The notes: generated by a model not told the origin, from the letters alone. A stretch of DNA of 64,000 bases from Panacagrimonas sp. (GCF_020697055.1 NZ_JAJFBP010000019.1:47283-111282), one strand, 5' to 3'. Shown: positions 19,288 through 28,007, counted from the stretch's first letter. Made by a program: numbers and translations.

Positions 19288-20475
19288 ATGCTCCGACAGG
19301 TGCTCGCGGTGACGCTGATGAACCTGCGCTCGATTCCGAGCCGGCTCGGCACGTCGCTGGTGATCGTCGTCGGCATCGGCGGCGTTGTCGGCGTGCTGGT
19401 GGCGCTGCTGGCGATGGCGGAGGGCTTCAAGCAGACGCTGTCGTCGACCGGTCGCGCCGATCGCGCGCTGGTGCTGCGCGCCGGCTCCAACGACGAGCTC
19501 GCCAGCGTCTTCAGCCTGCAGAACTGGGCGATCCTGCGGGACCTGCCCGGAATCAAGCGCGATGCCGAAGGCAAGCCGCTGGCGATCGGCGAGCGCTACA
19601 TCCTCAGCGACGTGAAGAAGCGCGGCGCCAACACGGGCGCCAACGTCGTGGTCCGCGGCACCACGCCCGATGTGCTGCGGGTGCGGCCGGAGGCGCGGAT
19701 CGTCGCCGGCCGCATGTTCGAGGAGGGCAAGCGCGAGGTCGTGGTCGGACGCGGAGCGCAGGACCAGTACCAGGGGCTCGAGATCGGCCGGCTCGTCGAA
19801 GTGCGCGACGGCGCCTGGCCGATCGTCGGGGTGTTCGAGACCGGCGGCGACGTGCACGAGTCCGAGCTGTGGGTGGACCTGGCGAGTCTCAACCAGGCGC
19901 TGCGCTCGTCGTTCTACGCCACCGCCACCGTGCACCTGCAGGACGCGCGTCCGGCGACGCTCGAGGCGTTCAAGAACGCGGTCCGCGGCGATCCGCGATT
20001 GAACCTGGGCGTGCAGCGCGAACCCGACTACTACGCCTCGCGCTCGGTCGCGCTGGAGAAATTCATCACGATCCTGGGCTATTCGGTCGCCGCGATCATG
20101 GCCATCGGCGCGGTGTTCGGCGCGCTCAACACCATGTACGCGGCGGTCTCGGTGCGTACCACCGAGATCGCGACGCTGCGCGCGATCGGCTTCAACGCCA
20201 TCCCGGTCGTCGTCTCGGTGCTGATCGAGGCCGTGCTGCTGGCCCTGCTCGGCTCCCTGCTCGGCGCGGGGATCGCCTACGCCGTGTTCAACGGCTACAC
20301 GGTCTCCACGCTCAACTTCCAGACCTTCAGCCAGGTGGCCTTCGCGTTCCGGGTGACCCCCGACCTGCTGGTCCGGGGCGTCGTCTGGGCGTGCGTCATC
20401 GGATTGATCGGAGGGCTGTTTCCGGCGGTCCGGGCGGCGCGGCTGCCGGTGGCCCAGGCCCTGCGGGCCGGCTGA
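19288..20475 (+). CDS. FtsX-like ABC permease, second of two
   Basis: 395 aa with the same plan as the previous gene: N-terminal helix (TSLVIVVGIGGVVGVLVALL), periplasmic domain, three C-terminal helices and the coupling segment VRTTEIATLRAIGFNAIPVV. It starts 12 bp after the first permease. Two non-identical permeases with one ATPase, as in LolCDE, suggest an asymmetric complex, while the HlyD adaptor suggests export through the envelope. It ends the operon; TTCCCGGGAA follows directly. Confidence 0.9.
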   Translation: MLRQVLAVTLMNLRSIPSRLGTSLVIVVGIGGVVGVLVALLAMAEGFKQTLSSTGRADRALVLRAGSNDELASVFSLQNWAILRDLPGIKRDAEGKPLAIGERYILSDVKKRGANTGANVVVRGTTPDVLRVRPEARIVAGRMFEEGKREVVVGRGAQDQYQGLEIGRLVEVRDGAWPIVGVFETGGDVHESELWVDLASLNQALRSSFYATATVHLQDARPATLEAFKNAVRGDPRLNLGVQREPDYYASRSVALEKFITILGYSVAAIMAIGAVFGALNTMYAAVSVRTTEIATLRAIGFNAIPVVVSVLIEAVLLALLGSLLGAGIAYAVFNGYTVSTLNFQTFSQVAFAFRVTPDLLVRGVVWACVIGLIGGLFPAVRAARLPVAQALRAG

Positions 20476-20876
20476 AATTCCCGGGAACCGTGAACCCCAT
20501 CACGGACCGACAAGCCGGAACCCCTGCCCGGCATCGTCGGAATCCGACACGCCGTGACATCGCACCCGGAACCCTCCATACGACACCGGCCGCAGGCCGA
20601 TGGAAGATCGACGCCCCTGCCGGCGCGACCCCTGGGACCGCGCCGACCCGGGGAGCCCGAAACCCCACGGACGAAACGCTTGACCGCAGCGCCGTACTGG
20701 CGGACTCGGACTCGGCCACAATAGGCTCCGACTCCAGTGGATCAACGGTTTGTGACGGCCGACCCAGGAATAGGGTGATGGCCGGTACGAGACACGGGCC
20801 CACCGGTCACCGCAGCATTCCATCCCTCAACCTCGATAACGGATTCGGTCGGCACAGATCTTGAGCGCTCTCCCGC
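20476..20876. other. 401-bp non-coding stretch before the diguanylate cyclase
   Basis: No convincing gene is seen. Just after the permease stop there is a 10-bp palindrome TTCCCGGGAA (20478-20487) and a small hairpin CCGTGA/TCACGG (20488-20505) without a T-run. A CACAAT box at 20717-20722 could be a -10, which would leave a leader of roughly 150 nt before the cyclase. No known riboswitch motif was recognised. Confidence 0.5.
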
Positions 20877-22106
20877 ATGCGTCCCGACCTGATTCCTGAC
20901 AACACGCTGGAACCGACCGGCGTCCAGGCCGAACTCGATCGGCTGGAAGGTCGTGGCGGGCGCGGGCGCCCGCGTCTGTCGCTGTCGTTCGGAACCGATC
21001 TGGAGCCGGCGTTCCTGCGCCATCGCGCCGAATCGGTCCTGATGCTGCAGCGGATCGGCATGGTCCTGGGCATGTTCCTGTATTCGATCTACTTCGCCCA
21101 CGACTTTGCGACGACGCGTCATTTCGTGGACCCGGTGATCTGGGGAACGATGACGGTGTTCGCGGTGCCGGGAAACCTGGCGCTGTTCATCGCCACGTTC
21201 ATGCGCGAACCCTGGCGCTACACGCTGACGGTCGCGCGCATCGGCGCGCTGTTCCACACCGCGGGCATGCTGCTGCTCAGCTGCCTGGCCGCCATGCGCG
21301 GCACCGTGGTGCCGTTCGAGTTCCTGATCGTGCAGCTGCTCTACGACTTCTTCCTGCTGGGGCTGGTCTGGTCGGAAGCCAACGTGCTGGCCTCGCTGAC
21401 CGTGGCGATGGCACCGGTGGCGCTGATGCTGATCGAACGCAGCAGCGCGCAGATCTTCGATTTTGCCTTCTTCGTCACCAGCACGGCGCTGCTGTGCAGC
21501 ATCGGCTGCCACATGCAGGAGCGCGCCCAGCGCATCTCGTGGCTGCGCGCGCAGCTGCTGCAGTCGCTGTCCGAACGCGATCCGCTGACCAGCGTCTACA
21601 ACCATCGCAGCTTCTACTCGCGCGGCGACAAGCTGATCCGCCAGGCGCGACGCGAGGGCCGCAGCGTCGCGGTGCTGGGCGTGGACATCGACTACTTCAA
21701 GCGCTTCAACGACGTCTACGGCCACCTCGCGGGCGACGAGTGCCTGCGCCAGGTGTCGAGCATCGTCGCCGACCACGCACGGCGCCCGCTCGACATGGCG
21801 GGCCGACTGGGCGGCGAAGAGTTCGCGATCTTCCTCTACGACACCAACCGCGCCAACGCGCTGTCGCGTGCCGAGGATCTGCGCGAGGCGGTCAAGTCGC
21901 TGAACATCCCGGGCAAGGTGCGCATCACCGTCAGCGTGGGCGTGGCCACCGCCACGCCGCTCGACGCGGTGACGATGGAAGCGATGGTCGGCCAGGCCGA
22001 CGTGGCGCTGTACCGCGCCAAGCACGATCAGCGCGATTGCGTGCGCGAGTGGTCGGACAACAAGGTACGGCCGTCGCTGCAGCTGGTGTCGGGCGCCGGC
22101 TCGTAA
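20877..22106 (+). CDS. Membrane-bound diguanylate cyclase (GGDEF)
   Basis: 409 aa. A cytoplasmic N-terminus of ~55 residues and about five or six membrane helices (residues ~60-215) form an unnamed sensory region, followed by a GGDEF domain (~235-395). The active loop is GGEEF (312-316), a competent variant, and an inhibitory I-site RPLD (303-306) stands exactly five residues before it. The enzyme should make c-di-GMP from two GTP and be product-inhibited. The start has a weak ribosome site and could lie slightly elsewhere. It is monocistronic and faces the TonB2 operon, with an F3 hairpin between. Confidence 0.92.
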   Translation: MRPDLIPDNTLEPTGVQAELDRLEGRGGRGRPRLSLSFGTDLEPAFLRHRAESVLMLQRIGMVLGMFLYSIYFAHDFATTRHFVDPVIWGTMTVFAVPGNLALFIATFMREPWRYTLTVARIGALFHTAGMLLLSCLAAMRGTVVPFEFLIVQLLYDFFLLGLVWSEANVLASLTVAMAPVALMLIERSSAQIFDFAFFVTSTALLCSIGCHMQERAQRISWLRAQLLQSLSERDPLTSVYNHRSFYSRGDKLIRQARREGRSVAVLGVDIDYFKRFNDVYGHLAGDECLRQVSSIVADHARRPLDMAGRLGGEEFAIFLYDTNRANALSRAEDLREAVKSLNIPGKVRITVSVGVATATPLDAVTMEAMVGQADVALYRAKHDQRDCVREWSDNKVRPSLQLVSGAGS

Positions 22107-22139
22107 TACGCGCCGCCGAGCCTGGCGCGCACAGACCGC

Positions 22140-22172
22140 GGGATAGGCTTCGCTTTCCCGCCCTACGCGGAT
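22140..22172. repeat. F3 hairpin between diguanylate cyclase and TPR-DUF1329 genes
   Basis: Read on the minus strand it runs CGTAGGGCGGGAAAGCGAAG, then CCTATCCCGCGG, an imperfect hairpin (GCGGGA/TCCCGC stem). The same consensus recurs near 43.9 and 62.0 kb. It sits in a convergent gap and probably works as a terminator or mRNA end protector. Confidence 0.7.
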
Positions 22173-22182
22173 GGCGTCGTCT

Positions 22183-24759
22183 TCATCGCAGGTACTGCGC
22201 CTGCACCGTCGCGGGATTGAAATCCGACTTCCTCATCGGCACGTCGAAGCGCGCCGGCGGCTCCTGCGCGACCATTCGACTGGCGAAGTAGCGCCCGTCG
22301 AGCAGGTCGTAGGTGATCACGGGCTGGCAGTTGGCCGCCTGCACCTCGTACTGCGGGACCAGGTGGCCTTCCTGGAAACGCCACAGCTTGCCGGCGCGAT
22401 CGTGGTTCTCGACCAGCACGACGTTCCAGGAATCCTCGTCGACGTAGAACACGCGTTGCCCGAACGCGTGCTTCTTGCCACCGCGCTCCGTGGCCTCGAT
22501 CACCCAGACGCGGTGCAGCTCGTAGCGCGTCGCGTCCGGATCCAGGAAGCGCGGCTGCAGCAGCTGCTCGTAGCGGCGGCTGCCGTCGGAGATGCGATAC
22601 CCGTTGTACGGCAGATAGATCTCGCGCTTGCCGACGAGCTTCCACACGTAGCGGTCGAAGGCGCCGTTGTACATGTCGATCATGTCGACGAAATACAGGC
22701 CTTCGGTCGCGGGGAACGGCTGGTCGTAGCCCACCGGCGGAATGCGGAACAGCTTGCCCGCGCCCGGCGGACCCACCCAGATCGCGCGCGCATCCTTCTC
22801 GGAATTGGCGGTCTCGTGCGCGAGCGCCACGACGTTCTGATCGCGAACGCCGGTGAAGCGCAGCAGGTAGTACAGCAGGATGTTCTGCGAGGTGAGGTCG
22901 ACGGGATCGGCGATGTTGCCGTAGCGGAAGTACACGCGCTCGTTGAGTCGCACGTCGAGCGTGCGCTTGCCGTCGGCGCCGACCACGAACTGGCGGCTCT
23001 GCAATTCCGCGGTGTCGCCGCGATAGCGCACGCGGTGGTTCCACAGGATCTCCACGCCCGATTCGGGCCTGGGAAACGGAAACCCGAGCCGTGCGCCCGC
23101 GAGCGCATCCGAACCGGTGAGCTTGGCGCGACCGATGTTGGCCTGGCTGGCGTCGTAGATCGCCTGCGGGTACGCCACGGCGCGACGCGTCGCGTACACC
23201 GGGATCCGATAGCCGGGATAGCGCGCGAGCAGCTGCTGGTGGCCGCTGGACAAGCGCGACCGGTGCTCCGCCGCGTTCGCGCCGGTGATCGTGAACAGCG
23301 GGCGATCCGCGGGATAAGGGTCGACCAGCCGACCGCCCTTCACGAAGCCCGCGGGGCGCTGCGCCGGCGTGAGTCCACCGGTCCACGGCGGAATCGTTCC
23401 CGCCGCGTTGCCGCCGCGTTCGGCGCCGATCGGCGTGAGCTCGGCGCCCGGCGCCGGCGCGGCGCCGGCGACGCTCGACGAGGTCGGCGCCGGTTCTTCC
23501 CCGCCGCCCGCCGGCAACGCGACACCCTGCCCCAGCAGGCGCGCACTCAGCGCGACGACGTCGGCGTCCTTGCGCGCCGCCTGCGCCGCGGCCGCCAGCG
23601 CCTGTTCGCGCGCGCGGCCCGATTCGAGGTACTTGATCCAGTCGCCGGCGAGCTTCTTCTGCGGCGCGAATTCTCCGGCCTCGCGGAACGCGCCGAGCGC
23701 GCCGTCGACGTCCGCCATCTGGTAGCGCGCCAGACCCAGGTTCAGCAACAGCGGCCCGGTCTTGCCGCCCATCTGCAGCGCCTGCGCCAGCGACTGCGCG
23801 GCCTTCGGATAGTCCTCGCGTTCGAGCTGCAGCTGCGCCATCTGTTCGTACAGCGCACGCGACGGCTGGGCTGCGACCATCTCCTCCATCACCGCCAGCG
23901 CAAGGCGTGGCTCGCGCGCGCGCACCCACAGTGCGGCGAGCAGCTTGCGGTTCTCGGCATTGCGGGCGAGCTGCCCGCCCTGCATCCACCCTTGCAGCAC
24001 CGAACCTGCTTCGAACGGCGCGCCGATCTGACCCGTCAGCGTCACCAGGCGGATCCGATCCTCGACGCGGGTGAGATAGCCCAGGCGACTGGCGATCTCC
24101 ATCGACGCCTGCGCGCGTTCCTTGTTGCCGCCCTTGAGATACAGCGCCGAGAGCTGCAACCACGCGTCGCGCTGCGCGACGTTGGCGCGCAGGTTCTGTT
24201 CGAGCAGCCTGGCCGCCTCGGTCTCCTGTCCCGCGCCGATCAGCGCCGCAACGAGCGCCTGGCGCCAGGTCGGATCGGGCTTGGGCGTCGCGGCGATGCC
24301 CTTCTGCAGCAGCGGCACCGCGTCCTTGTAGCGCTTGTTCTCCAGGTAGGCCGCGCCGAGCGCCACCAGCATCTCGGGCGAGGCCGCGCCGGATTTCACC
24401 AGCGCTTCGAGCTGCGGAACCTGCTGCTTCAGCGATCCGGTCGACAACGTCAGCGCAGCGAGGTCCTTCTTCATCATCTCGGCGGCCGGGCCCGAGAGTG
24501 CGTTGAGCCTGATCGCCTCCTGCAGCAGGCGCTGCGCTTCCTTGTAGTCCTTCTTCGCCACTGCGGTGGCCGCCAGATCGCGCAGCAGCATCGCGCGCTC
24601 GTAGGGATCGGTGGTGGACTTGAGCAGCACCGCCGGATCCCGCGCCTGGGACTGCGCAGGCGGCGGAGCGATCTCCCGCACCTCGCTGCGGTACTGCTGC
24701 GCATGTGCGGACAGCGCGACCAGCATGCCGGCAGCCACGAGCGCGCCATGACGCCGCAT
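22183..24759 (-). CDS. TPR-DUF1329 fusion protein, last gene of the TonB2-type operon
   Basis: 858 aa. Signal peptide MRRHGALVAAGMLVALSAHA; residues ~45-400 are helical TPR-like repeats (LLQEAIRLNALSG, ALGAAYLENKRYKDAVPLLQ, LLNLGLARYQMADVDGALGAF); a Pro/Ala/Gly linker (~410-440); then a complete DUF1329 domain (~440-858) with LTPIGAERGGNAAGTIPPW, DPYPADRPLFTITGAN and WNHRVRYRG. DUF1329 proteins are LolA/LolB-like periplasmic proteins usually encoded beside DUF1302 and RND transporters; the final gene of Vibrio-type TonB2 operons is a plain TPR protein. Here both are one continuous polypeptide with no frameshift. It starts 2 bp after the TonB gene. Role unknown; delivery of energised cargo or lipid handling is inference. 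Confidence 0.88.
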   Translation of the reverse strand: MRRHGALVAAGMLVALSAHAQQYRSEVREIAPPPAQSQARDPAVLLKSTTDPYERAMLLRDLAATAVAKKDYKEAQRLLQEAIRLNALSGPAAEMMKKDLAALTLSTGSLKQQVPQLEALVKSGAASPEMLVALGAAYLENKRYKDAVPLLQKGIAATPKPDPTWRQALVAALIGAGQETEAARLLEQNLRANVAQRDAWLQLSALYLKGGNKERAQASMEIASRLGYLTRVEDRIRLVTLTGQIGAPFEAGSVLQGWMQGGQLARNAENRKLLAALWVRAREPRLALAVMEEMVAAQPSRALYEQMAQLQLEREDYPKAAQSLAQALQMGGKTGPLLLNLGLARYQMADVDGALGAFREAGEFAPQKKLAGDWIKYLESGRAREQALAAAAQAARKDADVVALSARLLGQGVALPAGGGEEPAPTSSSVAGAAPAPGAELTPIGAERGGNAAGTIPPWTGGLTPAQRPAGFVKGGRLVDPYPADRPLFTITGANAAEHRSRLSSGHQQLLARYPGYRIPVYATRRAVAYPQAIYDASQANIGRAKLTGSDALAGARLGFPFPRPESGVEILWNHRVRYRGDTAELQSRQFVVGADGKRTLDVRLNERVYFRYGNIADPVDLTSQNILLYYLLRFTGVRDQNVVALAHETANSEKDARAIWVGPPGAGKLFRIPPVGYDQPFPATEGLYFVDMIDMYNGAFDRYVWKLVGKREIYLPYNGYRISDGSRRYEQLLQPRFLDPDATRYELHRVWVIEATERGGKKHAFGQRVFYVDEDSWNVVLVENHDRAGKLWRFQEGHLVPQYEVQAANCQPVITYDLLDGRYFASRMVAQEPPARFDVPMRKSDFNPATVQAQYLR

Positions 24760-24761
24760 CG

Positions 24762-25508
24762 CTACTGGCTCCAGTTGTACACGCAGTCCTCGTGATTCAT
24801 CGGGACGCGCTGCTTGACCTCGGCGGCCTTGCCGGTGGGCTCGTAGATCCAGTTGCTGATGCTTTCGACCGCCGCGGCCTCGAATACGCCGCGCGGATCG
24901 GCATCCACGATCTTGATGTCCTGGACGCGGCCATTGGGCATCACGACGAACACCGCCTCGACCCAGCCGTTGAGCTTCTGCTTGCACGCCCAGTCCGGCA
25001 TCTGCGGTCGCGCGGTCGACAACGGCACCAGCGGCTTGCCCTTCCATCCCGCGCCGCCGCCCCCGCCACCGCCGCCGGAGCCGCCTCCGCCACCGCCGAG
25101 ACCCTTGCCGAACCCGCCGAACGCGCCGGCCTTGCCCAGCGACAGGCCGGTCGCACCCAGCGCGACGGGCACCGCGATGTTGCCGACCTCGACCGGATCG
25201 ATCGACAGCGTCGGCACGTCGAGCGCCGGCAGATCGGGACGACCGAGCGCCGGCGGCGCGGCAGGCGGCGGAGGCGGGGCGTCCTGCATCAGCGCCTTTG
25301 CCAGGTCCGGCGGCGGCGTCGAGGGGGGCTCGACGCGCGCGACGTCGATCGCATCGATCATGCGTTGCGGACCCAGGCCCTCGCCGTCGGGGCCGCGGAT
25401 GATCCAGCCGAGCAGCAGGAACAGCAGCGCCGTCAGCACCAGGCCCAGCAGCGGCAGCACGAACCAGCGCGCGCCGCCGCGATCCTCGCCCAGCGTCGCG
25501 CTCGACAT
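24762..25508 (-). CDS. tonB: TonB-like energy transducer (TonB2)
   Basis: 248 aa. One N-terminal helix (WFVLPLLGLVLTALLFLLLG), a Pro-rich stretch (QDAPPPPPAAPPALGRP), a conspicuous Gly run (~128-150) and a C-terminal TonB-like domain (NGWVEAVFVVMPNGRVQDIK, then AAVESISNWIYEP). TonB proteins carry proton-motive force from ExbBD to outer-membrane receptors. Its start lies 2 bp after the exbD stop. The Gly-rich hinge in place of a longer Pro/Lys spacer is unusual and may limit reach across the periplasm. No TonB-dependent receptor gene is nearby. Confidence 0.9.
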   Translation of the reverse strand: MSSATLGEDRGGARWFVLPLLGLVLTALLFLLLGWIIRGPDGEGLGPQRMIDAIDVARVEPPSTPPPDLAKALMQDAPPPPPAAPPALGRPDLPALDVPTLSIDPVEVGNIAVPVALGATGLSLGKAGAFGGFGKGLGGGGGGSGGGGGGGGAGWKGKPLVPLSTARPQMPDWACKQKLNGWVEAVFVVMPNGRVQDIKIVDADPRGVFEAAAVESISNWIYEPTGKAAEVKQRVPMNHEDCVYNWSQ

Positions 25509-25510
25509 GG

Positions 25511-25915
25511 CTATTTGGGCGTCGCCGCGATCGACACGTCCGGCACGCCCGCCAGCCGCGCCTGGTCCATCGCTTCGACCATCAGCCCCGCGCGCGCGTC
25601 CTGGTCGGCCTGGATCACGACGACGGCCTTGGGTTTGTCGCGGCGCATGCGTTCGATCTCGGTACGCAGCCGGCGGATGTCGACGCGCTCGCGATTGATC
25701 CAGATCTCGTTCTGCGCCGAGATCGCCACGAAGATGCTGGTCTTGTCCTCGGCTTGCGCCGTCTTGGCCGTCGGCTTGTTCACGCGGATGCCGGATTCCT
25801 GCACGAACGCCGCCGCGATGATGAAGAAGATCAGCAGGTTCATCACGAAGTCGAGCATCGGCGCCAGGTCGATGCCGGTGTCTTCGGGCGGCGGGTTGTG
25901 GCGGCGGAACTTCAT
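25511..25915 (-). CDS. exbD: ExbD-type proton channel subunit
   Basis: 134 aa, full length for ExbD/TolR. The N-terminus MKFRRHNPPPEDTGIDLAPM leads into one membrane helix with the conserved Asp of DLAPMLDFVMNLLIFFIIAA, and the periplasmic domain ends SIAATPK. ATG 25915 is preferred because AGGA lies ~9 nt upstream; GTG 25921 is too close to it. It is separated from exbB by an F2 inverted repeat, the only sizeable gap in the operon. Confidence 0.95.
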   Translation of the reverse strand: MKFRRHNPPPEDTGIDLAPMLDFVMNLLIFFIIAAAFVQESGIRVNKPTAKTAQAEDKTSIFVAISAQNEIWINRERVDIRRLRTEIERMRRDKPKAVVVIQADQDARAGLMVEAMDQARLAGVPDVSIAATPK

Positions 25916-25929
25916 CGGCACATTCCTGA

Positions 25930-26037
25930 AAAGACGTCACCGCAAAGGCGCAGAGAAAACCAAAGAGGAGGACGCAAAGAAATCATTGTTCGTTTGCGTC
26001 CGTTCTTTTCCCGTTGCGCCTTTGCGGTGACGTCTTT
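25930..26037. repeat. F2 inverted repeat between exbB and exbD
   Basis: Perfect 23-nt arms at 25930-25952 and 26015-26037 share the core GTCACCGCAAAGGCGCA. The spacer contains further partial copies of the unit (GGACGCAAA on both sides). The unit CGCAAAGG is the same as in the element at 27.9 kb. The repeat fills the exbB-exbD gap and could form a long hairpin in the polycistronic mRNA, lowering expression of downstream genes. Confidence 0.9.
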
Positions 26038-26044
26038 CATGGCC

Positions 26045-26584
26045 CTACCCCGGCGCGATCAGGTCATTGAGCCGTTCGGTCTCCACGCGCACGCGCGACG
26101 CGAACAGGTTGGAGAAAAACAGCCCGATCACGCTCACCACCAGTCCGGTCATCGTCGCGATCATCGCGTGCGAGATGCCGTCGGCCATCGCGCGGGTATC
26201 GCCGCCTTTGGACATCGCCATCGCGTCGAACACCTGCAGCATGCCCATCACCGTGCCGAGCAGGCCCAGCAGCGGCGCCATCGGCACCATCACCTTGATG
26301 ATGGGCAGCCCGGATTCGAGGCCCACGCGCAGCTGCGAGATCAGCGCGGTGCGGATGCGCTGCGCGGCCCAGGAGTGACGCTCGGCGCGCGCGTTCCACT
26401 GCGCCAGGGCCGAAGCGCGCATGCGCGGATAGATGCGCCACAGGTACCAGGCGCGCTCGAGCGCCACGGTGATCAGCACCGCGCAGGCGGCCAGGATCCA
26501 GCGCGTGACCCAGCCGCCGGCGTCGAGGAAGTCGCCCAGCGTGTCGTACTGGACGCTGACCGCGGCGACGAAGGTCTCAAGCAC
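26045..26584 (-). CDS. exbB: ExbB-type proton channel subunit (TonB2 system)
   Basis: 179 aa, the short three-helix ExbB2 form. Helix 1 is around VTRWILAACAVLITVALERAW; helices 2 and 3 carry the MotA/TolQ/ExbB signature (PMAPLLGLLGTVMGMLQVFD, then GISHAMIATMTGLVVSVIGL). It forms the proton channel with ExbD. The start overlaps the end of the TtpC-like gene by 8 bp. Confidence 0.95.
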   Translation of the reverse strand: MLETFVAAVSVQYDTLGDFLDAGGWVTRWILAACAVLITVALERAWYLWRIYPRMRASALAQWNARAERHSWAAQRIRTALISQLRVGLESGLPIIKVMVPMAPLLGLLGTVMGMLQVFDAMAMSKGGDTRAMADGISHAMIATMTGLVVSVIGLFFSNLFASRVRVETERLNDLIAPG

Positions 26585-28007
26585 GACGGCCGCCCTGCGC
26601 CTCGAGCCGCTGCGCCAGCAGGCCCGCGGCCTGCTCGTCGAGGATCTGCGTCAGCGTGCGCGAGCGCGACATCAGGAAGCTGTTCACGAACAGCAGGGGG
26701 ATCGCGATGATCAGGCCGAGCACCGTTGCGACCATCGCCTGCGAGATGCCGCCGGCCATCAGCTTGGGATCGCCGGCGCCGACCTCGGTGATCACCTGGA
26801 ACGTGATGATCATGCCGATCACCGTGCCCAGCAGCCCCAGCAGCGGACCCGCCGCGACGATCATCCGCAGCAGCGACTGGAAGCGCTCGAGCTTGGGCGT
26901 CTCGCGCAACACCGCTTCCGACAGGCGCGTCTCCAGCACTTCCGGATCCTGCGTGGTGTCGTGCCTGAGGCTGCCGAGCACGCGACCCAGCGGATTGTCA
27001 TCGCGCGGCTGCGTGACGTTGGCGAGCTGGCGACGCACGCGTCCGCCCACCAGCAGCAGATACAGGAACTGCCAGATCGCGAGCACGGCGCCGATCACGC
27101 CGATGGCGATGATCACGTAACCGACCAGTCCGCCCTGGTGGATCCGCTCCATCACGGTCGGCCGTTCGCCCATCAGGCGCAGCAGATCGCCACGCGACGG
27201 ATCGATCAGCACCGGATGAAGTCCCTCGCTGGCCTCGGCGAAATCCCGCGCCAGGTGCGCCTGGCCTTCGGGCTGACGCGGCAGCAGCGCCAGGCGCCCG
27301 CTCTCGGGCTGCAGCACCAGGAATCCGTCGGCATCGAGCGCGGTGAACAGGCCGACGCGCACGACCTGCGTTTTCTCGCGTTCGCCCAGCGCATCGACGA
27401 CCTCGGCCTCGAAGCGCGCGACCTTGCCGCTCTCGGCCGCCTCCTGCGCGTACAGGAACCACATCTGCTCGAGGTCGCGCACGCCGGGGATCTCGCCGCC
27501 CGCGGCGAGACGATCGAGAAATGCCAGGCGATCCGGGAACTGCGCGGTCGCCAGCGACCCGGCGACCTGGCCGCGAAACTCGCCGGCCGATTGCGCGATC
27601 GCCGCATACATCTGCCCCGCGTCACCCACACGCTCGGTGAGGCGCTTCTTGAGCTCGGCGATCTCGGTCTGCCCTGCGGCAAAGCGCGCCTTGGCCTGGT
27701 TGGCCCGCGCGTTGGCCGATGCGTGATCCGCCTCGGCCTTGGCCAGCATCGCAGCCTGCTCGTTCTTGTTGCGCAGGAAGCGCTGCTCGCGCTCGGCGTT
27801 GAGCTTGGCCGCCGCCTGGGAACCCTGCTGGATCTGCTCGAGCAGCTCGTCCATGCCTTTGGCGGAGGGCGACTGGGCATTGGCCGCCGTTGCGAACAGC
27901 GCCAGCCCGAACAAAAGCATCAAACGCAAAGGCGCAAAGGTCGCAAAGAAAATCCAATCGAAAACCGTTGCGTCCTTTGCGCCTTTGCGTTTGACCATGC
28001 TTTTCAT
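26577..28007 (-). CDS. ttpC: TtpC-like MotA/TolQ/ExbB family protein with periplasmic domain
   Basis: 476 aa. A signal sequence, an alanine-rich coiled coil (~50-130) and a periplasmic domain to ~290 precede three membrane helices with the ExbB signature (AAGPLLGLLGTVIGMIITFQ, then GISQAMVATVLGLIIAIPLL). This is the architecture of Vibrio TtpC, which is essential for TonB2 function. ATG 28007 overlaps the upstream stop (ATGA). Residues 3-32 are encoded by an F2 palindromic repeat, which makes an unusually long, Lys/Arg-containing region before the true hydrophobic core MLLFGLALFATAANA. This looks like a repeat inserted into the signal-peptide coding region without breaking the frame. Confidence 0.88.
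   Translation of the reverse strand: MKSMVKRKGAKDATVFDWIFFATFAPLRLMLLFGLALFATAANAQSPSAKGMDELLEQIQQGSQAAAKLNAEREQRFLRNKNEQAAMLAKAEADHASANARANQAKARFAAGQTEIAELKKRLTERVGDAGQMYAAIAQSAGEFRGQVAGSLATAQFPDRLAFLDRLAAGGEIPGVRDLEQMWFLYAQEAAESGKVARFEAEVVDALGEREKTQVVRVGLFTALDADGFLVLQPESGRLALLPRQPEGQAHLARDFAEASEGLHPVLIDPSRGDLLRLMGERPTVMERIHQGGLVGYVIIAIGVIGAVLAIWQFLYLLLVGGRVRRQLANVTQPRDDNPLGRVLGSLRHDTTQDPEVLETRLSEAVLRETPKLERFQSLLRMIVAAGPLLGLLGTVIGMIITFQVITEVGAGDPKLMAGGISQAMVATVLGLIIAIPLLFVNSFLMSRSRTLTQILDEQAAGLLAQRLEAQGGRRA
27913..28000. repeat. F2 inverted repeat inside the 5' end of ttpC
   Basis: Perfect 20-nt arms CAAACGCAAAGGCGCAAAGG (27921-27940) and its inverted copy (27974-27993) are extended by CGCAA inside and by AAAAGCAT outside. 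The unit CGCAAAGG is repeated in tandem within each arm. The whole element is translated as part of ttpC. Confidence 0.9.

Noticed and set aside
20476..20876. c-di-GMP riboswitch or small gene before the diguanylate cyclase
   Set aside because: No conserved riboswitch core was recognisable, and the frames there have no family resemblance or ribosome site.
22171..24795. 874-codon open frame on the plus strand
   Set aside because: It lies opposite the TPR-DUF1329 gene, whose protein has clear domains. The plus-strand translation has none.
24762..25940. Single 392-codon gene spanning exbD and tonB
   Set aside because: Its N-terminal part is an out-of-frame reading of exbD. TonB features begin at ATG 25508, 2 bp after the exbD stop.
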